From: Bacillota bacterium
GTDB taxonomy: Bacteria; Bacillota; Clostridia; Peptostreptococcales; Anaerovoracaceae
Assembly: GCA_017459895.1 (NCBI GenBank)
Contig: JAFUCA010000006.1
Coordinates: 1 to 64,000 of the forward strand
Direction of reading: 5' to 3'
DNA: 64,000 bases
Below are positions 9,583-17,784 of the stretch, in pieces. The number at the start of each line of letters is the position of its first letter. Within the stretch, counting starts at the first letter, position 1. Below the pieces are notes generated by a model. The model was given only the letters and a program-made list of their open reading frames with translations. It was not told where the DNA came from and searched no databases. The translations under genes and the position numbers were made by a program.

Positions 9583-10536
9583 TCCGGCAGCGTCAATCTG
9601 ACCTTCAGCCGGGACGACTTCAAGACCGTCGGTGACCGCTACGGCGCCGAGCAGACGGCGGGCAAGAGCCAGGCCCAGATCCTGATGGATGTGTCCGGCG
9701 CGAAAAACATGGACGATCTGATGGCCATCTCCGAGGAGGATATGATCCGGTACCTGTGCGATGAGACCGTCGACGAGTGGGAGGACACCATCACGGATTA
9801 TTACAACTTCCCGCTGCGGGGTGACGGCAGCATCATTCCGGAGGATCCCTACCAGGCCATCGCGGACGGGGTGAACAAGGATGTTGACTTCATCACCGGA
9901 ACCAACGCCGATGAGTGGAGATACTGGGTCGACGAGATGGGTCCGGAAGCGGTTGTCGGCCAGGGTGACGCGGACGCCGTTGCCGAAAACCTGGAGGCCT
10001 ACAAGGAAGCCATCGCCCAGGTCAAGTACGATGAAGCCATGGCTGCCGCGGCCAACGATGATGAGAAGGCCGCCGTCGACAAGATCCTGGAGCTGTCCGG
10101 CGAGACGGATCTCTGGTGGCAGCAGACGGAAATCGGCAATGAGACCGGCTTCCGCATCCCGTCCATCGTCTGCGCTCAGAACCATGCAAAGGCTGGCGGA
10201 ACCTCTTACATGTATTACTTCGAGAAGAAATCTGATTCCGAGGAATGGCTGGGGGCCTGCCACGCATCCGAGACCGCCTATGTCTTCCACAACCTGACCG
10301 GCGCCGGCTTCTCCGGCACCATGGATGAGGGACTGGCGGACAATATGTGCGCCGCCTGGGTCAGCTTCGCCACCGACGGCAACCCGTCCACCGACGCTGC
10401 GGAATGGACCGCCTACGATGAAAACGACCGGGCGACCATGATCTTCGGCGACGACGGTTCCCTGAAGATGGAGAACGATCCTCTGGGCGAGCAGCGCGAG
10501 CTCATGGAACCCTTCGCGTATTACTATCTGAAGTAA
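9550..10536 (+). pseudogene. Type-B carboxylesterase, C-terminal fragment
   Basis: In frame, GLFQHAVAHSGSVNLTF is the strand after the nucleophile elbow of a carboxylesterase, and GTNADEWRYW, the region around HASETAYVFHN (likely catalytic His) and a normal C-terminus YYYLK follow. The N-terminal 200 residues, including the catalytic Ser, are absent and replaced by the antisense LuxR remnant. It is on the opposite strand from the first esterase fragment (7679-9016), with related but distinct sequence, so two paralogues seem to have been broken by a rearrangement. Confidence 0.65.
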
Positions 10537-10624
10537 GGGCTGGGAGTGCCGCCGGCGTCAAGTGCCGGCGATAAGATCCGGCAAAACAGAAAACGGTCGG
10601 AACCTGTCTGGTTTCGGCCGTTTA

Positions 10625-10819
10625 TTAGAATCTGATATCGATTCCGCCCTGCTTCATTATTGCGTTTGCTGTATGGCGGGATTTAATTTTTGAATCTACC
10701 GTGATATTTCTGTTGGAAAGCGGACTGTACCAGATTTCGTGATCACCCTTGCCATGCCTGACAAAAAAACATCCGTTTCTCCTAAGTACTTCCCTAACTC
10801 TTCTCTCGTATTCCGCCAT
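10625..10819 (-). CDS. hicA: HicA-type mRNA interferase toxin
   Basis: A 64-residue basic protein with the HicA core: helix, then FFVRHGKGDHEIWY, with the family histidine in GDHEIW. HicA toxins cleave mRNA when their antitoxin is lost. The ATG at 10819 overlaps the last base of the hicB stop (TAATG), so the two are translationally coupled, with antitoxin first. The C-terminal end TANAIMKQGGID is also typical of the family. It appears intact. Confidence 0.85.
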   Translation of the reverse strand: MAEYERRVREVLRRNGCFFVRHGKGDHEIWYSPLSNRNITVDSKIKSRHTANAIMKQGGIDIRF

Positions 10820-11034
10820 TACGCATATTCCCTTTGAAAGCACTGAGGATTATATTGAATACTCGTCACTTCGGGCATATGATTCAGTGAAATAAGCTCC
10901 GCGGCGGCTGATCGCACACGTTCCACAAGAGCATCAAAAGAACCAGACTCCAGCACCAGTCCCGGGATATCATCGCTCGTGGCAATCCATACATCGGCTT
11001 CTTTATCCCATGCAAGATTCACATTGTATTGCAT
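10819..11034 (-). CDS. hicB: HicB-type antitoxin
   Basis: A 71-residue protein starting MQYNVNLAWDKEADVWIA, with the HicB beta-strand core and IPGLVLESGS loop that mimics and blocks HicA. It has no C-terminal DNA-binding domain, so repression by the complex would need another route. The start at 11034 has TAGGAGG seven bases upstream; an alternative ATG at 11052 has its own good site AAAGGAGG, giving six extra residues. The promoter is at 11113-11141. Confidence 0.82.
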   Translation of the reverse strand: MQYNVNLAWDKEADVWIATSDDIPGLVLESGSFDALVERVRSAAAELISLNHMPEVTSIQYNPQCFQREYA

Positions 11035-11112
11035 CACCAATCCTCCTAACATGCTTCCTCCTTTCTATTATAATCCTGAAGTCTCCGTGGGCAATAACAT
11101 TTTTCTGTATAT

Positions 11113-11141
11113 ATTCTACCCTTCTTTGATTTATGTGTCAA
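11113..11141 (-). promoter_or_regulatory. Sigma-A-type promoter of hicBA
   Basis: On the minus strand, TTGACA (11136-11141) and TAGAAT (11113-11118) are separated by exactly 17 bases, leaving a leader of about 70 bases to hicB. Confidence 0.7.
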
Positions 11142-11207
11142 CCATATTTTGACATTATTGTATGTTTTTTCTTTTTTTCGGGGCGATGACTCCGAATTAT
11201 ACCAGTT

Positions 11208-11300
11208 ATGGAGAAAGTGGCGAATCTGAACGTCTATAAGAAGCTGAACATCGAGGGCCGCCACCAGCTGATCAACCGGATCCTGACGGCAACGGAATAG
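11208..11300 (+). pseudogene. Tail of a LuxR-type helix-turn-helix gene
   Basis: Thirty codons starting MEKVANLNVYKKLNIEGRHQ and ending INRILTATE resemble the last recognition helix and C-terminus of a LuxR/GerE domain (compare HLQNIYEKTGVSSRMELIYI in the remnant at 9028). Nothing in frame upstream continues the domain, so it is likely a leftover of a deleted regulator. It overlaps nothing and sits between hicB and the secreted protein. Confidence 0.35.
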
Positions 11301-11303
11301 CCA

Positions 11304-12968
11304 TTACGGAATCGCGATCGGATCCACGGTACGCAGGATGCAGTCACCCATCCCGCCGGTGCCGTTGTTCATCAGGATCACCAGATGCTTGTCATCCACG
11401 AAGCAGCTTTCGATTTCTCCGATGGGCACGTTGTAGCTGCCCAGGTAGGCACCGTCGCTGATCCGGTACAGATCGATGTAGCTGGTGTTGCCCGCCACCC
11501 AGGTGCAGACCATGGCAACGCCGTTGTAGGCGCCGATGTCCTGGGCGTGGTTGTAGCGGATGCGCTTCCAGATAAACTTCTCTACGTTGAACTCATCGTC
11601 GCAGACGTAGATCTCGTTGCCCTTCGAAAGGCAGTATTTATTGTTCGTCCAGTCATAGGCGATGCCGGAGGTGACCTTCGGCAGCTGGAACACCTTCTCC
11701 CGGCTGCCCGTCTCCGGATCGTAGGCGGAACACTCCGCAGAGCGGATCTGCCGGTGGGTCTTCACGGTGTAGACCCGTTTCGTGTTCGGATTGTAGGTGC
11801 TGCCGTTGGCGTGGCCCATACCGCTGATGCCGGTGGTATCCAGCCGCTCGCCCTGATTGCTGTAGGTCACCAGGGCGCCGGTGCTGCCCCCGTGGTCCAC
11901 ATAGGTCACCACATAGTTATTCCCCACATGGCTCATGGACTGGGGAACGGAAGCTCCGCCGCTGCCGGAAATGTGCGCGACGACCTCCATGTTGGAACCG
12001 TCCAGGGTCATCAGGTTGTGAGAGCCGCCGTAGCTTTCGGCGCTCGCCGCAGTCGCCTTGACCTTCACCGCCTCCGACGGCTCGCTCTCGATCTGGTCCT
12101 CCCCGACGGTAGCTGTTGCCTTGAGCTTGTACTTCGCCTGATCCCGAGGCATCTCCACCGAGATCGTATCTCCGGTGAACTCCATCAGATCGCGGTATTT
12201 CTTCTTCGCGGGATCGTATCTGCGGAGGGTGTAGCCTTTGGCGTATTCCACCGGATCCCAGCGAAGGGTCACGGTCGTATCGGTCTTATCTCCGACTTTC
12301 ATCTGCGGGGTGTCCAGCGTATCCGGATAGACCGTGACTGCGACGGTCTTCTCCGCCGCCTTGTACTGATCGCCCTCCGCCACCTGAATGGTCACCTCCG
12401 CATGGCCGTCCTTCTTGTAGGACATGACGCCTTTTCTGGAAACGGCCACCACCGACGGATCGCTGGAGGTGTACGTGATGTCGCCGTGGGCCTCTGCCTC
12501 CAGCGGCCCCTTCTTGTCCTCCAGGCCGACGTATTTATCCTTTTCGGTTTCTACCGTTTGCTCCAGCTTTTGCGTCGTCACATTATCCGATGTGGCCGCG
12601 GAAAGCCCGCCGATCCGGTTGACGGCCGTGACGGTCACCCGGTATTCCAGATCCAGCACGTCCAGCTCGATCCGGCAGTGCGGCTCCTGCGCCCGGTAGA
12701 TCTTCGGCCGCTCTCCGTTGGTCTGCAGGAAGACTTCGTACCCGTCCGCATCGGCATCCTCCCAGTTCACCTCCAGCCCTGTGCCGTCCTGTTTCACATC
12801 CAGGCCCGTCACTTCGTACTGTCCCGTGCTGATCATGCTGGTGAAGGCAAGCGTTCCCATCGTCGCAACACAAGCGGCGACCATGAAAATCATCGCCGCG
12901 GTGTATTTCAGTGCCTGATGCCGGCCCTTGAACAGGCCTTTTTGAAGCCATCCCTTCAGTTGACTCAA
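11304..12968 (-). CDS. Membrane-anchored Fn3/Big2 protein with propeller-like C-terminus
   Basis: 554 residues. A short basic N-terminus and one hydrophobic segment (about 23-46) anchor or export the protein. Next come an Fn3-like domain (55-130), a Big2-type domain with the hallmark ITYTSSDPSVVAVSRKGVMS (about 150-225), a second Fn3-like domain (230-310) and a C-terminal part (320-554) with repeated strands such as NNYVVTYVDHGG and NKYCLSKGNEIYVCD, which look like beta-propeller blades. Start is TTG at 12968 with GGAGGA eight bases upstream. Likely cell-surface, ligand unknown. Confidence 0.7.
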   Translation of the reverse strand: MSQLKGWLQKGLFKGRHQALKYTAAMIFMVAACVATMGTLAFTSMISTGQYEVTGLDVKQDGTGLEVNWEDADADGYEVFLQTNGERPKIYRAQEPHCRIELDVLDLEYRVTVTAVNRIGGLSAATSDNVTTQKLEQTVETEKDKYVGLEDKKGPLEAEAHGDITYTSSDPSVVAVSRKGVMSYKKDGHAEVTIQVAEGDQYKAAEKTVAVTVYPDTLDTPQMKVGDKTDTTVTLRWDPVEYAKGYTLRRYDPAKKKYRDLMEFTGDTISVEMPRDQAKYKLKATATVGEDQIESEPSEAVKVKATAASAESYGGSHNLMTLDGSNMEVVAHISGSGGASVPQSMSHVGNNYVVTYVDHGGSTGALVTYSNQGERLDTTGISGMGHANGSTYNPNTKRVYTVKTHRQIRSAECSAYDPETGSREKVFQLPKVTSGIAYDWTNNKYCLSKGNEIYVCDDEFNVEKFIWKRIRYNHAQDIGAYNGVAMVCTWVAGNTSYIDLYRISDGAYLGSYNVPIGEIESCFVDDKHLVILMNNGTGGMGDCILRTVDPIAIP

Positions 12969-13142
12969 TGCGCTTTTCCTCCACGATAATTATATCGTTT
13001 TGCAAAGGCTGAGTAAACTGTTTTTAGCCCAGCAAATCTGGACTAATTTGGTCAAGATTGTACTTTTTGTGTTTTTTTGTTCGGTTCGCTACCAAATGTT
13101 GTGGTTTTATTGTATACTTGCGTCATATACAGGAGGTTTACT

Positions 13143-13430
13143 ATGGCAGTTACAATTACAGGAAACGCAGATCCGAAGGAAGCTCAGGCATACGTCGAAT
13201 ACCTGGAGAAGAAATACAATCGCAAGCTGGAGACTCTGGACGTCAACATCGACGGTGAGTTCGCGGATCTCAACTACAAATTCACCAATGTTCCCTTTGA
13301 GCGCATCCGCCGCATCACCGGCTATCTGGTGGGCACCATGGATCACTGGAACGACGCCAAGACCGCAGAGGAAGCCGACCGCGTCAAGCACTCCCTCGGC
13401 AGCGCCGGCGAAATGGAACAGCTGAACTGA
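13143..13430 (+). CDS. Small protein resembling the C-terminal region of anaerobic ribonucleotide reductase (NrdD)
   Basis: 95 residues, ATG at 13143 with the ribosome site AGGAGG. The segment RITGYLVGTMDHWNDAKTAE followed by DRVKHS matches the end of NrdD-type proteins and small stand-alone clostridial proteins annotated that way. The glycyl-radical segment and the cysteine usually before RITGY are not present (FERIRRITGY), so it cannot be a reductase by itself. The role may be structural or regulatory. A terminator follows. Confidence 0.65.
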   Translation: MAVTITGNADPKEAQAYVEYLEKKYNRKLETLDVNIDGEFADLNYKFTNVPFERIRRITGYLVGTMDHWNDAKTAEEADRVKHSLGSAGEMEQLN

Positions 13431-13452
13431 TTGTTGATAACCGATAATAAGC

Positions 13453-13490
13453 AATAACAGGCTGCAATCTTTCGCGGCCTGTTATTTTTA
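13453..13490 (+). terminator. Rho-independent terminator
   Basis: Arms AATAACAGGC (13453-13462) and GCCTGTTATT (13477-13486) with a 14-base loop, then a short T-rich tail. It ends the 13143-13430 transcript and may also serve the convergent ATPase gene. Confidence 0.75.
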
Positions 13491-13501
13491 TCGGAACACA
13501 C

Positions 13502-14920
13502 TCATACAAACAGATCTTCCATCGTCACCACAGATTGGATGAGATCAGCGTGGGTATTGTCTACCAGGCCGAAGGTTGTCACCAGGGTCGGATGTATCGC
13601 GTACTTTGTCCCGGTGCCCGTCCGCAGATCACTGATCTTGTGTCGAATACTCCTTGCCGCTGCAGATGTTATCGTATATTCCGTTCCGGAATATTTCATT
13701 TCGCAGAGGTTGATCACCTGATCTTTGCGAGCAATCAGAAGGTCAATCTGCGATCCGAAAAGTCCTTTCTCCGGATCCGCCGTGCATCGCCATGCGTTAA
13801 CATCCGTCAGCACCCCCGCAATGCCAAGCTTCTCTTTGATCTGTCGAACATGCTGCAGACAGACCTGCTCAAACGCCAGCCCCATCCAGGTATTGACCGC
13901 AGGCGTATTCAGCTGATTTCCCCAGAAATGTTCATCCGTTGGCTGATCGATCAGGAAATGATAGTAGAACAGGGTGAAATGGTCGATGAGTTGATATACA
14001 GCATCCTTGGCCTTTTTTCCAAAGGCTGTATATTTCCTGATGAAGCCGCAGCTCTCCAGCTCCTGCAGTTTCTTCGTCAAATCTCCCGAATTGGTCAACC
14101 CGGCGTGTGAGATGATTTTTTCCCTTGTCATGCCTTCCTTCCTTCGCGCCAGCGTCTCTACGATTCGGAGATAGTCCTCCGGGTGTTTGAATATCGCAGC
14201 GTATAAATACTGAAACTCATCCCCCAGCGGCGCATCTTCGGCAAACAGGATTCGATCGATGTTCTGGGTCAGGCTCAGCCCTCTGCGCAGGAAACTCCAA
14301 TAATATGGTACACCGCCAAATATCATATAGTACTGCAGTATCTGCTCCCGGTTCAATGCCAGCTTGCGGCTTCGAACGTATTCTTCGCACACAGCCAGAC
14401 GGAATGGCTTCAGATGAATCTGCTCCGTCAACCGATTGTAAAGCCCGCCTTTATGATGAATCACCTTCGACAACATCCACGATGTGGCCGAAGTGCAGAC
14501 GATCAGTATGATGTCCTTCCGCGCCGAAGCCCACCCGTTCCAAAAATGTTCCAGCGCACGCAGCATATTGCTTCTGGGCGTATCCATCCAGGACAATTCA
14601 TCGATGAATATGATCTTCCTGTTTTCGGTCGACTGCCGAATCAGATCCTTCAGTTTTTCAAAGCCTTCCGCCCAGTTTCTCGATGGCTTTCCCGGTTCCA
14701 GTCCCGCATCTTTTAACGACGCATCAAAAGCAAACAACTGCTCCTGTAAAGAACCATCTGAAATCCCGGCATGCTGGAATGTGAACCGATTTTCGTAAGT
14801 CTCTCGGATCAGAAACGTTTTCCCGATTCTCCTTCGCCCATAGACTGCAATAAAGTGAGACTGTGTGTCTTCCAACGCGCCGCGCAGAATCTGTATTTCC
14901 GATGTTCTTCCGATGATCAT
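13502..14920 (-). CDS. P-loop ATPase with C-terminal nuclease-like domain (ATPase_2 / DUF234 type)
   Basis: 472 residues. Walker A GRRRIGKT (residues 28-35), Walker B KIIFIDE with the SWMD that follows, a winged-helix region around 265-310 (GLTNSGDLTKKLQELESCGF), and a C-terminal DUF234 domain whose QIDLLIARKD and LCEMKYSG give the D and E-x-K of a PD-(D/E)XK nuclease fold. Such proteins are widespread in archaea and anaerobic bacteria and their role is unsettled. Its 5' side is an AT-rich stretch holding two large inverted repeats (14941-15067). The low GC of this flank hints at acquisition by transfer. Confidence 0.8.
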   Translation of the reverse strand: MIIGRTSEIQILRGALEDTQSHFIAVYGRRRIGKTFLIRETYENRFTFQHAGISDGSLQEQLFAFDASLKDAGLEPGKPSRNWAEGFEKLKDLIRQSTENRKIIFIDELSWMDTPRSNMLRALEHFWNGWASARKDIILIVCTSATSWMLSKVIHHKGGLYNRLTEQIHLKPFRLAVCEEYVRSRKLALNREQILQYYMIFGGVPYYWSFLRRGLSLTQNIDRILFAEDAPLGDEFQYLYAAIFKHPEDYLRIVETLARRKEGMTREKIISHAGLTNSGDLTKKLQELESCGFIRKYTAFGKKAKDAVYQLIDHFTLFYYHFLIDQPTDEHFWGNQLNTPAVNTWMGLAFEQVCLQHVRQIKEKLGIAGVLTDVNAWRCTADPEKGLFGSQIDLLIARKDQVINLCEMKYSGTEYTITSAAARSIRHKISDLRTGTGTKYAIHPTLVTTFGLVDNTHADLIQSVVTMEDLFV

Positions 14921-14940
14921 GAGTTCTCCCTCTAAGAAAT

Positions 14941-15067
14941 TAATTCACTTAATCTCATTAATAATCTGAGATTAAGTGAATTATATCGTCGCTATCTATG
15001 AATTGTCAATAGGTTATCTCATTATAATTCGCTTAATCTTATCAAATAAAACATATTAAGTGAATTA
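14941..15067. repeat. Two 43-bp inverted-repeat modules, arm word AATTCACTTAAT
   Basis: Module 1 (14941-14983) has 16-base perfect arms (TAATTCACTTAATCTC and its complement) around an 11-base loop. Module 2 (15025-15067) has 13-base arms with one mismatch and a 17-base centre. They start 84 bases apart and lie directly upstream of the ATPase gene (start 14920). They fit paired operator sites for that gene or a structured leader. Confidence 0.75.
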
Positions 15068-15089
15068 TAACTCTTCAAACTTTCAGTCC

Positions 15090-16037
15090 CTACTGCTGCC
15101 GGAGGGCATTGAGCAGCGACGGCACCAGCTGCTTCTTGCGGCTGACGATGCCCGGGAGCCTGGCCGATCCCCCGGGCGTTTCCACCAAAGGAGCGTCACC
15201 TTCCGCAGCTTCCGCCCCGAAGGCCTCTTTGACCAAAGCCTCTGCCCCCTCCCCGTTCCAGATCAAAAGGCTGGTCTGCTCCTTGATATTCGTCAGCATG
15301 AAGAACACTAAGTCCGTACCAGCCTTTGCGCGGGCAGAAGCGGCGTAAGGCTGCAGAAGCGCCCTCGCCTTCTCCAGATTCTGCTGGCTCATGAAGCTGG
15401 CCTGTCCGACGCCGATGGTAACCTCATCCAGCGCGAATTTCTTGAAATCGGCGAAGAAAATCTCTTCGGCGGATTCTCCCTCGAGGTCCTCTGCTGCCTC
15501 GAACATATCCACCGCCAGCTCCATCGCATCGATCCCCGCGATCTCCTCCAGCTTCGCCGCCACCTCCTGATCCAGCGGAGTGCAGGTAGGGGATCGGAAC
15601 GCCAGCGTATCCGAAAGGATCGCAGCGAGAAGCAGACCCGCCACCAGCGGCGTCGGAGTAATCTGCTTCGACTGATAGATCTGATAGATGATGGTCGCCG
15701 TACAGCCCACCGGCCGGTTGATAAAATAGATGGGGCCTTCGGTCTGCAGATTGCCGATCCGGTGATGATCGATCACTTCCAGGATCTCCGCCTCCTCCCA
15801 GCCTTCCACGCACTGGGAGTTCTCGTTGTGGTCCACCAGAATCAGCTGTTTGCGTTTCAGGTTCAGCAGATTTCTGCGGCTGATCAGGCCCAGATACCGC
15901 CCCCCGGCGCCGCAGACCGGAAAATACCTGTGCCGCACAGACCCCATGATCTCCCTCACATCTTCGATGGGCTGGGCAGGCCGGAAGGTCAGCAGATCCT
16001 CCGCCGGTGTCATATGGGCCGTGATTGGGATCCTCAA
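15090..16037 (-). pseudogene. CBS-type family II inorganic pyrophosphatase, 5'-truncated
   Basis: The frame holds one CBS segment (TPAEDLLTF to GRYLGLISRRNLL), then the family II motifs LILVDHNE and EVIDHHRIGN, a C-terminal DHHA2 domain, and the end SRKKQLVPSLLNAL typical of these manganese enzymes. The N-terminal DHH part with the first metal motif (GHxxPDTDS) and the first CBS repeat are missing; an in-frame stop lies immediately before the TTG at 16037 and no ribosome site is visible. Without the first motif the metal centre cannot form. Sequence decay otherwise is small, so loss looks recent. Confidence 0.65.
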
Positions 16038-16183
16038 TCAGATAGGGACGCCCCTGTCCTTCGTAGCGGGTTTTTCCCAGATGATGGAGGATAAGATATG
16101 CAGTCAAAAGAAGAAAAGAAGGTCATCCGGGTCATACGCGACTCCCTGAAAACCTTCTCCATTAATACTATCAGCGGAATGGT

Positions 16184-17275
16184 CTATTCTTCGTCGTGCC
16201 ATAGTTCAATGTATTCCCTGAATCTGGGAAGCTCAACCGAGATGTATCCCCGCCGGCTGGTATCAAGAAGATGCTTTTGAACCAGCCGCGAACGCAGAGA
16301 ACTGAATCCGCTGGGGCTCTCCATCTGTGCTTTGATCTCGGAGACTTTTCCTGTATCGGAACACGCGATCCTGCGAACGAGGTCTTTTTCGCCTCCTGTA
16401 AGAGTTTTCCAAATCAGATCGTAAGAATCCTGAAACAGGATCCTGTCGAATGAAGGCATAAGATCGTCCAGAGTTTCTTCTGGGTACTTTTGAAAATATA
16501 AGGATCCGAGTACCTGATAGGCATACGCATACCCGCGTGTAAACTTCGCGAGCCGAACCGCTTCCCGCTCCTCTACGTTCAGGAGTTTCACGTACATTGC
16601 TGCAATATCATACATATTCAGCGCATTGATCTCTACGGAGTCGCTTCTCTTAAAAAAAGTCAGATTTGCTTCATTCGCAAAGTCTTCTACATTCTTAGCA
16701 AGGCCGGTACAGACAAAGTAGATTTTTTTGCGGTCATCGAGAAGCATGGCTCCCCAGATGGAAAGGAATTTTACCATCGCATCTGTCTTCGCAATATCAT
16801 CAATTCCTACCAACACCTTATACCCTTTGTCGTTTGCCTTCTGAATCATTTCCGAAAGCGTTGCTTCTTCCGAGTAGTACAGCGGGTTTTCTTCAGTTGT
16901 CCTTGTTACGCCAACATCGGCAGATCCTTTTGCTATAACTGCGCCTGCCTCGACGGAACCATGGCTGGTGATGGATGTGATTGTCTTTTTCTCATCGATA
17001 AACTTCTCTCGGCTCAATTTCGCGATCAATGTTGTCGTCGGATCACCTGCCGAGGACAGTGTGTATACCAACCAACCTTCCTTCGCCGCCATCGTGTTAA
17101 TGACATTCCGGTACTCAACGGATTTCCCGGATCCCCGCAGCCCCACGATCTTATAAATATATCTTGAGGATGCATTGCTGCTGAACTGGTCAATGATGAC
17201 ATCCGCATAGTGCATGTTTATAAAGGCTTCTCCGGCTACGCCGGGGGTTCTGGTGAAGGGATCGACTCGATTCAT
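16184..17275 (-). CDS. Orphan P-loop ATPase
   Basis: 363 residues with Walker A GLRGSGKS (residues 45-52) and a Walker B-like KVLVGIDDIAK near 150-160. The C-terminal third, ending in a segment GFSSLRSRLVQKHLLDTSRRG, resembles a winged helix as in ATPases of the AAA_16/ORC-like group. No membrane segment. Directly upstream are at least five copies of TTTGTGAT (17293-17368), and the minus-strand TATAAT-like block lies just beyond, so the leader carries the repeats. The role is unknown; it is not related in sequence to the ATPase at 13502. Confidence 0.7.
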   Translation of the reverse strand: MNRVDPFTRTPGVAGEAFINMHYADVIIDQFSSNASSRYIYKIVGLRGSGKSVEYRNVINTMAAKEGWLVYTLSSAGDPTTTLIAKLSREKFIDEKKTITSITSHGSVEAGAVIAKGSADVGVTRTTEENPLYYSEEATLSEMIQKANDKGYKVLVGIDDIAKTDAMVKFLSIWGAMLLDDRKKIYFVCTGLAKNVEDFANEANLTFFKRSDSVEINALNMYDIAAMYVKLLNVEEREAVRLAKFTRGYAYAYQVLGSLYFQKYPEETLDDLMPSFDRILFQDSYDLIWKTLTGGEKDLVRRIACSDTGKVSEIKAQMESPSGFSSLRSRLVQKHLLDTSRRGYISVELPRFREYIELWHDEE

Positions 17276-17292
17276 CTCTCTGATTTCTCCTG

Positions 17293-17368
17293 TTTGTGAC
17301 GGTTTATTTCATTTGTGATCATTTGTGATTCTTTTTTGCATTTGTGATTTTTTGTGATCAATTGTGAT
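17293..17368. repeat. TTTGTGAT direct repeats in front of the ATPase gene
   Basis: TTTGTGAT occurs at 17312, 17322, 17341 and 17351, plus near matches at 17293 (TTTGTGAC) and 17362 (TTGTGAT). Within groups the spacing is exactly 10 bp, one helical turn, so a protein could bind all on one DNA face. This iteron-like layout suggests autoregulation by the ATPase. Two copies form TGATCA joins. Confidence 0.7.
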
Positions 17369-17462
17369 TATATCATCCTGCAGGAGAAACGGCAAGGGAT
17401 AACGTCGAATCAGAACAAATACGAAGATCCCAGGACCCCTTTTCATACGGTCATCAGGCTCA

Positions 17463-17712
17463 GGCACGGCGGTACGAAACGAGATTAAAATTTAGCTATT
17501 TTGATGATGGCGGAACGAAACACCGCATTTCTTTCGCTGGTTCGATCCATATGCTCTGTCTCGGTCCAATCAAACTCATAAAATATAAATAATCGGGACA
17601 AATCTCATTCGCCGATGTTTGAAACCGAGGATTTGTCCCAAAGGATCCTAAGATATTCGAGCTTTCGATCCACATGCATCAAAAGAGCCTGTTTTGTCGT
17701 TGTTATTGGACG
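17463..17712. repeat. Intergenic element J, copy 2 (inverted)
   Basis: Reverse complement of 6985-7232, with blocks such as CGGTACGAAACG, GGAACGAAACACCGC, GGTTCGATCCATATGCTC, CTCGGTCCAATC and GGATTTGTCCC. The inverted pair GGGACAAAT/ATTTGTCCC is at 17595-17639. The GTTCGAT pair keeps one arm and has a single change in the other (ATCAAAC). Confidence 0.75.
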
Positions 17713-17784
17713 GAGCCTGGCAAGTCAGTGCATCTCGCAGGCGATGCGTGAACAGTAACATCCCGGGATTACCTGTAATGCCGC

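Larger units (their letters stand above)
17276..17784. other. Gene-free stretch holding the TTTGTGAT repeats and element J copy 2
   Basis: No coding frame is convincing. The 5' part holds the direct repeats, the middle (17380-17462) is unremarkable, and 17463-17712 is the inverted copy of the element at 6985. From 17713 to 17784, I see nothing. Confidence 0.6.

Noticed and set aside
16038-16183. A 5' part of the pyrophosphatase in another frame
   Set aside because: The minus-strand frame ending near 16107 (MTAYLILHHLGKTRYEG) shows no DHH or CBS motif, so I could not support a simple frameshift.
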